NCBI RefSeq assembly: GCF_964204645.1
Contig: NC_134034.1
Span: 11,341,414 to 11,405,413, forward strand
DNA length: 64,000 bases
Direction: 5' to 3'
Source: Tubulanus polymorphus
Lineage: Eukaryota > Nemertea > Palaeonemertea > Tubulaniformes > Tubulanidae
In this document: piece after piece, positions 12,601 to 24,300 of the stretch
How the letters are laid out: the number at the start of each line of letters is the position of its first letter
How positions within the stretch are numbered: the first letter of the stretch is position 1
Translations under genes and position numbers: made by a program
Notes under the pieces: generated by a model
What the model saw: only the letters and a program-made list of their open reading frames with translations
Database searches by the model: none
Told to the model about the DNA's origin: nothing

Positions 12601-15600
12601 AGTGCGTCCGCCCTTCAAAACAGGTACAAAGATCACCCGGTGTCGAAACCATGTCAATTGATTACTGTTACGCGCAAAACTTTCCGCGCAAAGTCGACTC
12701 GAAATTCTGATCGATCGATTTTATGTCGTCGATACCCGGTAAAAACTACCACGAGTCACGGTACAAAGGGGCAAACCATGGCGTCAAGTCTGAAGAATTT
12801 CAAGAAACTGTTCTTATCGATTCGTATTAGTGACCCCGACCAGACTCGACTACCACTTAGGAATGTAGAACTACTTTATCGTGTTACGACTGATTTCGAC
12901 ACCGACAACTTGACCTTGAATCTAGGGGTGTTTTTTTTCGTGGCGAAAAGATATCGCAATAAATATCCGGACGTACAATGAAAGTTTGTTGCAAGTTGAA
13001 AGTTTTACGCTGCCATTAATGCTCAGTTAACGCGAAAACAGTTTTCAGGAGAATAGATTTGCTTAATCTAACTCAAATTCAATAACTTCTTAATATCGCT
13101 GCCAAATTCGTTTTAATGCCATGTTTTTCACTGGTCCCGACCAAGTTTTTCGAGGTTTCAAATTCGTTTTACCTTAACTCCTAACTCTTTAGCGAACACG
13201 GGGGCATTGATGAGATTCATTTCACAGCCGCTAGTTTTCAGTAACCCGGCACAAACTGCTGCTCCTAAATACGAGTTGGCTTTCACTAATTCGGGACCTA
13301 CGAATAAGAAATTAGAAAAACGCTTAGAATATCGGACAGTCCTTTCTGTAATTCAACGTTGTTGTAAATAGATTCAGAGACCATTTCCAGTCCTGGGCCC
13401 AGTTCCACAGTTCTGAGTTAAGATTTGACTCTGGGTTAACTCATTGAAAATGAACTAAATTTAACTCGGGGTTAACCCTAACTCACGACCGCGGAACTGG
13501 GTCCATTTCGATCCATTTCGTACGGCGTTCTAGTCACCCTTTTTAAATCGGCAGATTTTGCGTAAGTACTTAAAATGGATGGTCCCTGTTTTCTTACGTT
13601 TCGGGAGGAACCCGTTTTCAGAGCTCATTTAACAAAGGGTTTCTCCAATACAGCTCTGTCGCGGGACTCGATATTAGGAAAATCTTACCGAATGATTTAA
13701 TCGTCACCTCCGTCGTATTGTCGGCCGCTCCGACCATAGCCGTAGCTAGAACACCCAAACCGTTGCCTACGGCTACCCACGGTTTACTGGCAGGACTGAG
13801 CGCGTTCGACATCGCCGGCGCGTTGATCTTCATAGACAAATAGAAAAACAATTTCTTAATTCAACAAGAAGTTTTTTAGAGCTTCATGGAGAAGGGTAGG
13901 GTTCGAGGTGAGGTGGGGTGAGTTGAGGTGTGGTGAGGGGTGGGTTGAGGCGTGGTGAGGGGTGAGTTGAGTTGAGTGAGTTGAGGTGGTGAGTTGAGGT
14001 GTGGTGAGGGGTGAATTGAGGTGGGGTGAATTGAGGTAGGGTGAGTTGAGGTGGGGGTGAGTTGAGATGGGGTGAATTGAGGTACAGTGAGGGGGGGTTG
14101 TAGTGGGGAGAGAGCTTGTGGTGGGGGTACATTGAGGTGGGGTGAGGGGGTTATATTGCTCACCGCTCCGAATAAACTCTTCCCGTTGACCGTGTCAACG
14201 AATTGTTGCGCGATCTCCTCGGCAACGCGACTCTGGGCCTCCGCCGTACTCGCCCCCAGGTGCGGCGTACTCACGACCAGCGGGTGCTGCACCAGCTTCT
14301 GATTGGTCGGTGGTTCCTAAATTCAAATATGCGATCAGTAAAATACACCTTTTAAAATCCAACTTTTTTGCACATAAAAATTTCCTAAGATTCGATTCTT
14401 TTTTAAACTTACTAAAATTCAGATTTTTTTTTTTCACGAAAAAAACTTCCTAAAATTCGATTTATTTTTTCAAATTAGATTTTCAAATGAATTTTTTTCC
14501 AAAAGGCTCACCTCGATGAAGACGTCCAATGCAGCCCCTCCGCACTGTCCGGCATCCAGGGCGGGGATGAGAGCATCCTCGTCAATAATTCCACCTCGTG
14601 CCACGTTCACAACCCGTAAACCTTTCTTACATTTGGAGAAAACCTCTTTACCGATTAAATCTGTGCGAAATTGAAACATTTCAAATCAGTTCCCTTCAAT
14701 CGCTTACAGGGTGGCGCTACTTTTATTAGACTCGCTTTTCTTCCGACTATTCCCTGTAATGCACGTTGTTTACCCTGACTGGATCTGCTAAGAATCCGAT
14801 CAATTAACCCTTTCAGGGCGTCTACACCGCAGTGCGGTGTATAAATCAGTGATGGATTTTGCCAGTACACCGCACTGCGGTGTATTGATGTAATTAGTAA
14901 TTTGTAATTATCTCTATTGAAAAATGGCAGAAAGTGTCAAACATAGTGAAATACTAGTAACTAACGATACACCGCACTGCGGTGTAGACGCACTATAGTG
15001 GTATTCCCATTGTTCAACACACTAGGGTGGAATTTTCTAGAATTTTCAAATTTTCTCCAGCACTATAGGGTATTAATTAGTCAGCACTGAAAGGGTTAAC
15101 ACAGTCAAATACGTAGGACATAGATAGAAACTGTTTTTTTAAGCACGATCCAGCAATCTCAACATTTATCGCTGAACTTTCCCCAATTTTAAGCTTTTTT
15201 AAAAAATCCCTGACTTTTTTAAGGAAAGAAATCCCCGACTTCCAGTTAAACGGCCACACTAGTGTCATAACTCATTTCAAAAAGAAATGTTTCAAGTTCA
15301 CGCGATAGTATTCTTACTGCGGGTTTGCGGTATCAACGGGGTATGGACGGTCACGTAGTCGGCCTGGGGCCAGATCTCTTCCAGAGGGAGCCACTGTACG
15401 CCGAATTCGGCGCTTACTTCGCCGGGAATGATCGGGTCGAAACCAATCGTCTGAAACGCAGAACGAAAAACCGTTTCGAAAAAAAACTTACGAAAACCTT
15501 TCTGTAAATCGAATGCAAAAAATATTTCTCAAAAATTCCGGAAAAGGGTCATAACAAAAAATGACTTCGCCAGAATATGCTTTCATTCTTATGAATCATA

Positions 15601-17876
15601 GAAAATTTGTTAAGATCCTCGGCAGACCTTGCCCCGTCCTCCCTAGCCTCGCCCCGCAATAACTTACCCTCATTCCGAACGACTGCATTCGTAGCGCCAC
15701 CTCTTTTCCGATTCGCCCGAGTCCGATAATCGCGAGCGTTTTACCCTGAACCTCGTTGCCCATGTATTTCTTGCGATCCCATTTTCCGGCTTGCATCGAC
15801 GTGTGACCTTGGGGAATATGCCGACTCAAGGCGAGTATCATCGCACACGTGTGTTCAGCTGCACTGATAGTATTACCACCCGGAGTACTTGACATTGAAA
15901 TTGAAGAAAAAATTTTTTTTTTTTCAAAAATGTCTCTCACAAAGTTAAACTCAAGATTTTTATTCAAAGGATTTAAACTCGATTTAGTTTTCTGCAATTA
16001 GTTCGCACGGGGTGATGACCACTTGTTAAAGAAACACGTCCCAAATTTCTTCCTTTTATAACAGACAATTTCCCGAGTGGATCTAAGGAATTTCTAGATT
16101 TAAAATGTTACAATTCATTCATTTTTTATTGAATCACGTATTTGTAAAGAAACGCGTGGTCAATAGCGAATTATTCGAATTCCAAGAGTTCTTCCAGATT
16201 TTTTTCTGATTCCCTGAGTTTTCCAGATCATTATCCACCAAAAAGGTGACCTTTTGTAAAGGGCATGTAAAGCCAATGAGCATATTACATAAGGATTTGA
16301 AGCTGAATGAATTATTACGGTATTAAAAATGTTTATTCGAAGATAAATGAGTTGGTAAAGTGAAAAGCAGATGAGAGCCCCTTGTAATCCAATAAATGAA
16401 TGGTTTCTTTTTCAACTTACTTCATGACGATGACGCCTTTTTTCGTGGCTGTTTTCGTATCGATATTATCGACTCCGGTTCCCGCTCGTCCGATAATCTT
16501 TAGATTCGTCGCCGCGTCGAGAATTTCGCTCGTTACTTTCGTCGCCGACCGCACGATCAGACCATCGTAATTCTGCGCGCAGACGGACGGAAAGATTTAG
16601 AAATTTACGATAAGTTCTTTTTTCAAACAAGAATTGATTAGGCCCTATTATTTTCATGCAGGGTTAGTTTAACAAGGTTGATTCAGAGCTAGAATCAAAA
16701 TTCTTTCATTTCTAAATCACATGAGCATTTTTGGCCCGGAATAATTGGTCACACGGGTGCCAAATGGGCCTAAGCCTGTTAGGCCTGGGCCAAATTCGGT
16801 CCGACCAAAAACGTCAGACCAGGCCCGAGCCAAATTTTAGCACCAGACAAATGATTGTTTGAATTGCAACTGGCACCGAAAATGATCCACTTAGCTTTGT
16901 TTGAGCATTGTTGAGTATTGAGTGAATGGTTTGCGTGTGAACGCGCTCTCTAATTAGGCACTGGCCAAATTTGGCCCAAGCCTGATCCGAGCCAATTTGG
17001 CCCGGGCCAAATCGTGTCCGTGCGATTTTACGCGCGCTAGCAATCCCAACACCTTGTTCCCTGACTATATAGTTTTTTACATATTCCCTGAATTTTTTAA
17101 AGGAAAAAAATTCCACGACTTTTACCTGATTCCCAGGTAGCCTCTCTTTCTGTATACAAATATACTCCATTAAACTATCTTAATTTTAAATTGGCGGAAA
17201 TATTTTTGTACAAAAACTGAAGAGTTGCTTATCAATTTATATTGCCGAGTTGGTATAAAAAGATTTAGATATAGATTTTTTTACATTTTACTAATACAAC
17301 TTAATAAATATTTGGTCAGTAAATTTTATGGAATTAATCGGGACAAATAGTTTCGCTGAATTGATAATCAAAATGTCTCGATAACCAGGCATTTTGATCG
17401 ATTTAAAAATTGATAAGGCCTTACATGTTCGCTAGTTCGCTAAATGATGACAGCTTGGGATAGTTTACAATTTTACACCATAAGTTAGCTATCTGAATAA
17501 TTAGCTATTTTATAAGTTAAGTTTTTAGGAAAACCAAAAAATGTTTGGGTAGGTGCATTTGAACTTCTTTTAAATTAATAATTACTGAAATTTATAAATA
17601 AGTTGATTATCAACTGATCACGGACACTTTTTTAATTCGAAGAATTTAATCATGCACTGCAGACATGCATAGTTAGTTGATAACTACCTTAATTTCGTCG
17701 ATCAATTGCTGTTTTGACAATTTCGTATTTTTCACGACGTCGATTCCGTTTTGTTTTAGAATGTCCACGCATTTCGGGTCGACTTCGTCGCTAATTAACA
17801 CGTTCTTAATTAAAACAGGCATCGCGTATTGAGTTTGTAGAGAGCGGGTGTGAATTCTGACGACACGCGTTAACAT
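9649..17876 (-). CDS. PHGDH: D-3-phosphoglycerate dehydrogenase
   Basis: Ten exons on the minus strand: 17688-17876, 16421-16572, 15668-15887, 15318-15450, 14512-14660, 14164-14316, 13689-13827, 13173-13297, 10383-10611, 9649-9815. All phases agree; 551 aa. The enzyme oxidises 3-phosphoglycerate with NAD+ in the first step of serine synthesis in the cytosol. Visible motifs: VLISDEVD near the N terminus; NAD-binding GLGRIG at 169-174; catalytic Arg253 in ARGGIIDE, Glu282 in EEPP and His300 in TPHLGAS, with the 18-residue Glu-His spacing of human PHGDH. Residues about 330-551 form the extra C-terminal domain of animal-type enzymes. The N terminus is about 18 residues longer than usual; a second Met at 19 ([12 protein letters not shown]) matches the usual start. 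Several introns hold MITEs or minisatellites. It is head to head with ICE2. Confidence 0.95.
9937..10215 (+). mobile_element. piggyBac-type MITE, copy 1
   Basis: TTAA-CCCTTTCAGTGCGTC at the left and GACAGGG-TTAA at the right. Inside are three copies of the palindrome ACACCGC-(A/C)-GCGGTGT or close variants. It lies in the last PHGDH intron. TTAA target duplication and CCCTTT ends are the signature of piggyBac-superfamily elements; no transposase is present. Confidence 0.85.
11540..11690. repeat. Minisatellite, 18 bp unit
   Basis: About eight copies of GACAGGTTTAATCGTTGA-like units in a PHGDH intron (between exons 8 and 9). The same intron, 10612-13172, otherwise holds a TTCCCTGA-type repeat near 11300-11510 and the inverted repeat at 12186-12340. 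Confidence 0.85.
12186..12340. repeat. Inverted-repeat element, TCAGGCCAAACTTGA ends
   Basis: TCAGGCCAAACTTGAAC at the left pairs with GTCAAGTTTGGCCTGGTC at the right, about 150 bp apart. A short GACC microsatellite precedes it at about 12165-12182. It is probably another non-autonomous DNA element. Confidence 0.55.
13394..13503. mobile_element. MITE, GGACCCAGTTCCACAG family
   Basis: Ends GGGCCCAGTTCCACAG and GCGGAACTGGGTCC are inverted copies. The interior pairs TTAACTCATTGAAAATGAAC with ACTCGGGGTTAACCC. Further copies lie at 19994-20102, 27614-27900, 43557-43668, 54397-54605 and about 55815-55916. Confidence 0.75.
13890..14155. repeat. GT/GA-rich short tandem repeat
   Basis: Irregular copies of GGTGAGTTGAGGTGTG and close variants fill PHGDH intron 6 right after the exon 6 donor at 14163. 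The minus-strand frames rich in Pro, Thr, His and Ser are read from this repeat and are not genes. Confidence 0.9.
14720..15255. mobile_element. TTCCCTGACTTTT-type repeat, interrupted by a MITE
   Basis: The flanks 14720-14803 and 15100-15255 together match the uninterrupted copies at 33405-33620 and 33985-34235 (CTGACTTGATCTGCTAAGAA then CACAGTCAAATGTG and TTCCCTGACTTTT). The piggyBac-type MITE at 14804-15099 sits exactly at the TTAA shared by those copies. Related partial copies are at about 11300-11510 and 17040-17150. Confidence 0.75.
14804..15099 (+). mobile_element. piggyBac-type MITE, copy 2
   Basis: TTAA-CCCTTTCAGGGCG at the left, CAGCACTGAAAGGG-TTAA at the right, 296 bp including both TTAA copies. 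The left segment GTGCGTCTACACCGC recurs inverted near 14970-14995, giving a large subterminal inverted repeat. It lies in PHGDH intron 4, inserted into another repeat. Confidence 0.92.
16735..17010. repeat. Dispersed-type repeat with GGCC-rich inverted ends
   Basis: GGCCCGG, GGGCCAAATTCGG, GCCAAATTTGGCCCAAGCC and GGCCCGGGCCAAAT blocks recur in both orientations in PHGDH intron 1. Its boundaries are uncertain and no other copy is seen in the window. Confidence 0.4.
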
Positions 17877-18379
17877 AGGCTGTCACCGCTTGAATAGACC
17901 ACGAACACCGTCGACTACTGTGTTTGTACTGACAGCGCGGTGTGGCGGCGCTTTCAGCTGATTCACAAGCCCTGGCAGTCGAGGAAATTCAAATCTTTAT
18001 TGGTCCGTTCCTTACATTGCGAATCAGATTTATAGGATTTCGAAGTGTAGTTTTTTTTGAAATAACACAATAAAAGTGTCTGAACTTTAAAGGAGTATTT
18101 ATACCAGTTGTAGTTGAAGCGGGATTCGAATCCAACTTCGAAAGTTGGAGCTTACTGCGGCAGCGGACTCAAGGTCGCGTGGTCGTCAATTCAATTCAAG
18201 TTTAATTTATTTGGTACAATTTTTTCTGATTTTTTTATTATTTTGAAGTGCCCGTAAAGGTTTCTGCTGTAAGAATATCCATTTTAGAAACTGACAGTGG
18301 TCCGGTTGATTAATTGACCATCAGCGCAGGCTGTCAAAAAGCAGCTGCTGTCAAAAATTTGTCCGATGTGGAGTCAGTC
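17877..18379. promoter_or_regulatory. Shared head-to-head upstream region PHGDH/ICE2
   Basis: Only 503 bp separate the two start codons, so both promoters and 5' UTRs must be packed here. ATTGG at 17999-18003 is a CCAAT box on the PHGDH strand, about 125 bp before its ATG. The stretch next to PHGDH is GC-rich (GCGGTGTGGCGGCG). A tRNA-like B box on the minus strand (GGATTCGAATCC, about 18131-18142) hints at an old SINE fragment. Confidence 0.6.
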
Positions 18380-21300
18380 ATGACTGAGATGAATTCAGAA
18401 GCCGTAGTAGTAGTAGAAACAGCGGCGGCGGCTCCCGTCGCCACTCCAGTGATGACTACAACAGATCAGAGGAATTTCGCCGGTAGCAACGGCGAGCAAT
18501 TTATTTCGCCGGGAATCTTCGAAACTTTTTCACAAACTCGAAACTTCGCGCAACTTTTACAACTGAAAATCTGGGAATTAGAAGGCGTCTCGTCGCAAAG
18601 GTTATGCGAAGAAGAACCTACACCGCACCAGGTTAGTATATAATTAGTATTGCTTATGAAAGAAGAGGTTGTCTTTTTTCCAACAAGGAAATCTTTTGAG
18701 AAAATATGAATGAATTGTATAGGCCCTAACATTAAAGTTAGTCAGTAACCTGTCTGTGGTTTAGTTTCATGATCAGATATTTTCACAAACCACAACTAAT
18801 GTTGGTATAAGCCCATCCGATTATAAAAAGCTTACCACCAACGATTAGGTAACTAACTACATTAAAGTGAGTCCTGTACTTGGAAATTTCAGGCGTCACA
18901 TAGATTTTTTATGTCTTTCTCATAATTTCAGGAGCAACCAAATATTGAAAAGAAAGAAGTAAAGAAGTGTATGTAAGTATTATACCAGTGTGTTTACTGA
19001 GATGTAGAAAAATATAACAAAAAAGTTAAAACTTTTGTTTTTCCCTTGCCTGCATGCCCAAGTGACAATATAACCCCTCCTGATCATGATAATTACACAG
19101 ATGCTTGTATTTGAAATTTGGAGGTGAACTGTAGCTTAGATCAACCATCCATTATCCTACCAGGGATACTGGATGAACTAAGCTACAGTTCACCCCGAAA
19201 CCATCTTCACCCGTCAAGGGATTTGAACCCACTACGCTAAAGCTGTTCCCCGAACCCCTTGACCTCACGAGTCGTTGGAGTCGTTACTAGCCGACCAGAA
19301 TCCGGTCATACCAATCACAGCGCTTGTAACAAACCGTCAGTAGACTTCTGTTGGTTTTCCCGTTAAATTAACCAATCAGCGAACGTTTTACCGAACAAGG
19401 AAGTATTTCGCAAATCGATATATGACGTCACGCGCAACAGCGCCAGTAATGAAATCACGCTTCGTGAGGCCAAGGGGCTGGTGGAAGCGAGTTCGGGAGT
19501 GATACCGGACCCCTGGCAAGCGAGGATGCCCCGAAACTTCAAATATGAGCCCCTGACCCATCCCTGCTCCCATTGCCCCAAATTGAAACGTAAAATGTTT
19601 TGCTATTCTAATTTGTAGGCCTCCGCAGCATCAGCACAATCCGAAGCAAAGATTTCCGTTTCCGCGACTGTCGAAGATCAGCCTCGCCGAACAGCAAGAG
19701 TACCTGCATCTATTCCAGAAATACTCGCATTTCAATCCGGTACAACCGATGAAAAACGATCTCGCCGAAATAAAAAAACTACAGGTATCAAAATAACTAG
19801 TAGAATAGCCGGTACACTCAGACTGAAATAGTTTCATTTTTTGTTGCTTTTTATCATATTATCAAAATTAATTCAGAAACAATTTAGGCATATTCACTTT
19901 TTTCTGAGAAAATATTTTAAGTTAAAGTACCTTTTTTGGTAAACTATGGGTTAAAAAGGAAAAATCTCCCTCGTGGGTTTAGTGTTTCCAGCTGGACCCA
20001 GATCCACAGTTCACAGTTAGATTTGATTTTAGAGTTAAGATCCGTTGATTTCGAATGTTTTAACCGATATCTAAATCTTACCGGAGAAGTGTGGAACTGA
20101 ATACTGACAATACTGACAAAGAAAGAATATTGCTGTAGGGTTATCTCTACAATTGTCCTTTTTGACACTTTTTGTTTAAATTAGTTAATGTTTTAGCCCT
20201 ACAGTCACGGTCAATCTGTATTTTGAAACCCCCTCCCTTCCCCTGCCCCCAGCTTAGTGATGTTTAACTATTTTTGTAGGAACTTCAAGTAAAGATTGAT
20301 GCGGAACGAGAAGATTTTCTGATATATTTAGAATACGTCGCCTACCATTCGGTTTCCGATTACAAATACATGCATCCCGACGCCAGCAGATACATAGAGG
20401 TAAAAAATCAAACCCGAATACCTTCATAGTCAAATACCTTCATTGTCAAATGTGGAGCAGTGTGGCTTAGTGGTAGAGTGCTCGCCCCCCAATCGGGAGG
20501 TTGTGTGTTCGAACCCCGGCTGTGCTGTAGTGTCCTTAGGCAAGTCATTAATTCACAATTGCTACTGGCTGACGACGCCTTGATCGCTCTGCAGCGTATC
20601 GGTGTTGCATCTCCCCAGGGAGAGTAAGAATGTACTGGATTGGTAACAGAAGCTGGGTAATAATTGAGTGACAGCGCTTTGAGCATTCATTGGAAAGGCG
20701 CTATATAAGCACTAATTATTATTATATTATTACCTTCCCAGTAAAATACCTTGAGATAAAAAATCAAATACATGTACAAGCACTAATTATTATAATATTA
20801 TTACCTTCCCAGTAAAATACCTTGAGATAAAAATTCAAATACATGTACCTTCATTATCAAATACAGAGGTAAAAAATCAGATAGGCCTACATGTAACTTC
20901 ACAGTCTGTTACTGAGAGTTTTACTCTTAGTCCTCTTGATTACTGACTAATTTGAGGCATTTTCAGTGAAACATTTCAACTCGTAACCAAGAGTGCTTTC
21001 CAGAATTTTCCAAAAAGTTGAATTTTACCCTTAGAATTCTTTCCCATGAATTCAGCTTAATTGAAAATCGAAGGTCTGAAAATGAAATAACCAGTACCGG
21101 TATTTTAAAACGTGAAATAAAGATGTTCTTTTCTTCTTAACGACAGGAATTGTTAGAATTTAAAGCATCATTAGTGAATCATTATCCGCAGTTGTATAGT
21201 TACTATGAGACTATACCGCTAGGAGTGTGCAGCGCGAAGGCTGCTCCGGTCATGAGTTACCTAGGCACATTGTTAGAAATTGTGAGTATCTCAGGACACA

Positions 21301-24300
21301 GTTTTTACATTCAAATATTTGGTTTAATTGCTTTTATCATCTTCATGTTATCAATGAAAACAATTGAAACTTAACTGTTTTAAGCTTTAAACCGGCTTTA
21401 AACCACTCCCTAAATCCCCCCAGGTCTCGGGGCCCTTTTCTTTAAGAGATAGTTAAAACCTGTACATTTGCCACTCAACCTCTCGATGATTGCAACCTTT
21501 CACATGTATTTCTTCATATCTAAAACCAAGGGTAGAACCCCATTGGAGGCCTTAAATTTGGCTGCTTTATCTGAGAAATGCCTTTTCTGTCCTACTGGGC
21601 CCAGTTTCACAAAAAAGTTTAACTCTTAAATCGATTTAATTCCTTCGTTAATTCAGTTTATCTTAAATCGTTGAGGCCTTAATCCTTATTGTGAAACTGG
21701 GCCCTGGAGCCCCGGCCTTCAATTTTTCCTAGATCAGCCCTGCACTTGGATTCTGAACTCGGGAAAAAATTTCAATTTTCTCGCTGTTATTTCTAGGGTT
21801 CGACGCGGAGAGTGAATTTACCGAATTTACGCTCGTTCACACAGCGACCGAAAGCGATTATTAAATACAGTCAACTCGCCGGCCGATTCCCGATTAAACG
21901 AAAACCGACCGATCAGAAAAACCCCAAGTGGAACAAACCGGTAAAAATATCTCACGGGGAATTAGGGAACCACATGAAAAAATGTGTCGATTGCAAAGAA
22001 AATTAGTGAATTATTTGGCTTAGATAAAACCGATATCAACTAAAAAAGAACTCCACGCGAATTTGACAAATTTTACCAAAAACCTGGAAAACTTAGGGAA
22101 TTCGGATAATGCTATTGACCACATGTTTCTTGATCAGTGCATGATTCAATGAAAAATGAATTGTAACATTTTAAACCTAGGACTTTCTCTGATTCACTCA
22201 GGGGGAGCCTGTGTATTCACTGGGAGGGGCCAGTTGCTCAAAAGATGGTTAAAGATAACCGGCCGTTAAATACCATAGTAACACTGAAATTTTAATTGTC
22301 ACCATATCAACTATCCACTGGTTAACTCTAACCAACTTTTGAGCAACCGGCCACAGGGGATTTGTAAATTGGCTGAAAGTGGCGCCACCTCGAATACGTT
22401 TTGCCTCGTATTTGCTTCAGGTTTGTAGCGACGATCAGAACGCGGAACGATTGGCGATAAAATACGACGCTCAAATCGTCGTCAGTTCGAGTACGTTGAA
22501 ATGTTTAGTCGATAATCACAGTTCGATGAAGGACAATCACAACTGGGAAATACCTGTCGTCGTTAAAACATACGACGTTTACAGTGAGTTCTATTTCACT
22601 CAAACCTTCGTTCCCATATTAACTAGCTCCATATGGTCAGCCGTTGTTTAAGAACCGATTAGGACACAGTTTGTTACCCTTTCAGTGGTGACTTATCAAT
22701 ATCCTGAAGTGCTGGAGATGATTTGAAAATTTTGAAAAATTTCACCCCCAGTGCAGTGTATAACGGGCACATCGCTACAGTGCATCTACTATTACTATGT
22801 TTGACAGGTGCTGCCATCTTAATCTATAGTTATAAACTAATTACTAATTATACCAATACATTGCAATGCGGTGTACTAGCAAAATCCATCACTACTAAAT
22901 TATACACCGCACTGCGATGTAGAGGCACTGAAACGGTCAAGTTGAGCTCATTGTTTATCTACAGTCCATAAAGTATGTGTAAGATATGATTTTGAATGTA
23001 GATTTCTTATGAACGGGATGAATTTCATCGATGTCCCCAAATCATCAAGATTAAGCATGCTCTACTGTCGCCTAAGCTATCATCGCTAATGAGGTTGTTT
23101 TTATGTTTTCGGTTCAGTTGAAGGCAAAACGGTTAAAAAGAAAGTCGTTTATCTCGATAAACCGTTCTATTACGACGAATTGACGGCGAAACGTAAAAAT
23201 ACGAAATTCTTCAAGAAATCCGCGAGATATTTCATGACTCAAACGACGCCGGCGTCGAAAACCGGCAACAACAAAGGCAAATCACCACCGATGAAAGCGG
23301 GCTTCAAATCATCAGTTAACCAGCAGACGACACTAATCAAGTTCGAGAAGGCAACTACATATCGTTATAAAGATTTCGATAGCGTTGAAGCTACTCCGGT
23401 GTCGAGTCCGGCGCCCGCTGCGGCGGATATCGTCAAGGTTAGAGACGAAACCGAGGCGAAGTCCGCAGCCATATTCGCTATTTCCGGTGAAGATATCGAT
23501 AATCTGGAAACGTTCGGTAATATCGACGATAAAACGATCGAACTATCAAAATCTAAATATCTACATCATCGCGAAGTCGATGTTATTGGTTTGGATGAAA
23601 GGTCGGTCGGGAAGCTGGAAAATGTTGATGAAGCTGTTGATTCAAGAGATGATGCCTGGCTCGACGAGATGAAAGAGATGGGCGCTAAGCAGACGGGCGG
23701 AGGTCGTAAGAAGATCGTTGCCGCGGTTGAGAATACGCCGTCTGCGGTCAAGGAAGGTATTCGAGTAACGAGACGTTCAATGCAGATGAAGAATGACGTC
23801 GATGAAGGGAAGAGAATTACGACGAGACAATCAAGGAAAGTTGATGAGCAGGTGGAAGAGGGCCCCGTTGCTGGAGTTGCGTCTGTGAATATTGAAGGTG
23901 GCGGTAAAAGGAAAAGAGGCCGTCCGAGGAAAAGCGATGTTTTGCTTGCTGTGAAGAAGGAAGTGCTGCAGGTAAATACTGAGGACGTTCCAGAAACAGC
24001 TGCTCATAAAAATGTGAATTTGGATGATTTAGAAGAAGCTAAGGATGAAGTGATTGAAGATTCGATTGAAAGTAAAAAGACTGGAAGTGATAAGAAAAGG
24101 CGTTTGAAAGGTCCTGCTGGAAATTCGGAAACGGAGCTCGGTGGAGCGGAGATGAAAGTTGATGGCGGTGAATGTCGAATGACTCGAGCTCGGAAATCTT
24201 TGGCTGACGAGAAAGACGTGCAGCGCACTCGTTCCGGGCGACGTCTGCCGCTGCTGCCGTCGGGGACGAGTCCGTCTGCAACGACGATGGTTAAAACACG

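Noticed and set aside
12420-12981. Two overlapping plus-strand frames of about 100 aa
   Set aside because: No family features, no codon bias seen, and they lie inside a PHGDH intron on the opposite strand; considered chance.
13876-14292. Pro/Thr/His-rich frames on the minus strand
   Set aside because: They read through the GT/GA-rich tandem repeat in a PHGDH intron joined to PHGDH exon 6.
18314-18379. Upstream extension of ICE2 (MTISAGCQKAAAVKNL)
   Set aside because: It would start at TTG; the first ATG in frame is 18380.
20460-20530. Functional tRNA gene
   Set aside because: A and B boxes are good but arms do not pair fully, and the SINE body and ATT tail follow.
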